A stretch of DNA of 5,190 bases, taken from positions 1 to 5,190 of the forward strand of contig CAZPZR010000095.1 in NCBI GenBank assembly GCA_964591105.1, written 5' to 3'. This stretch comes from CAZPZR01 sp964591105 (GTDB lineage: Bacteria > Bacillota > Clostridia > Lachnospirales > Lachnospiraceae). Of this stretch, positions 5,139 to 5,190 are shown one piece after another (positions within the stretch are counted from its first letter, which is position 1; every line of letters starts with the position of its first letter). A program made the position numbers and the translations under genes. The notes under the pieces are model-generated. The model had not been told where the DNA came from. It made no database searches and saw only the letters and a list, made by a program, of their open reading frames with translations.

Positions 5139-5190
5139 CTATAGTGTTATTTCATTTTTTCCAATCTTAATCTTATTCTCTTTCAGCAAT
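5139..5190 (-). CDS. Probable C-terminal end of an upstream gene (partial)
   Basis: The minus strand is open from the window edge to a TAG at 5141-5139 in one frame, giving 16 residues ending KIKIGKNEITL. The stop lies 12 bp before the terminator hairpin, the expected distance for a gene end, which is the main reason for choosing this frame. Another frame ends earlier, at a TAA at 5175-5173, and also could be the real end. The fragment is too short to recognise; no function is given. Confidence 0.4.
   Translation of the reverse strand, partial: LLKENKIKIGKNEITL

Overview
The window looks like a low-GC Firmicutes chromosome (about 40% GC by eye), most likely a gut clostridium of the Lachnospiraceae type. 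Purine-rich Shine-Dalgarno sites precede every gene, spacing is tight, and intergenic stretches are rich in A and T. The taxon is an inference from style, not from a marker gene. Every supported gene lies on the minus strand, so transcription runs from high to low coordinates.

Layout in transcription order. (a) 5139-5190: the probable last 16 codons of an upstream gene, then a rho-independent terminator (5076-5126). (b) 4831-5075: a 245-bp control region with many CTTTCGTTT-type boxes, all in one orientation, and a good sigma-A type promoter (TTGAAA-17-TAAAAT) whose spacer is filled by two exact tandem 9-bp boxes. (c) 4830-1408: a tight three-gene operon: a PdxA2-type 4-phosphate dehydrogenase, a four-carbon acid sugar kinase (DtnK/DUF1537 family) and a KdgT-family permease. 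(d) 1290-1407: a second control region with three more CTTTCGTTT-type boxes, an extended -10 promoter, twin AAAAGTACTTTT palindromes and a leader inverted repeat reaching into the next ribosome binding site. (e) 1289-1: a YcxB-family two-helix membrane protein and a complete DeoR-family repressor 20 bp downstream of it.

How the genes work together. The permease would import a sugar acid, the kinase would phosphorylate it at O4, and the PdxA2-type enzyme would oxidise and decarboxylate the 4-phosphate to dihydroxyacetone phosphate, CO2 and NADH. This is the known D-threonate route. No epimerase-like dehydrogenase, isomerase or OtnC aldolase-type decarboxylase of the L-threonate/D-erythronate routes is present, so D-threonate is the simplest substrate. 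The DeoR protein probably controls both transcription units, because TTTCGTTT-type repeats are typical operators of DeoR-family proteins (AgaR is the best example) and they occur here only upstream of the two units. I see no phage, IS, CRISPR, tRNA or rRNA. The core system is a recognised catabolic module. The less explained parts are the YcxB protein joined to the regulator and the twin palindromes in its promoter.
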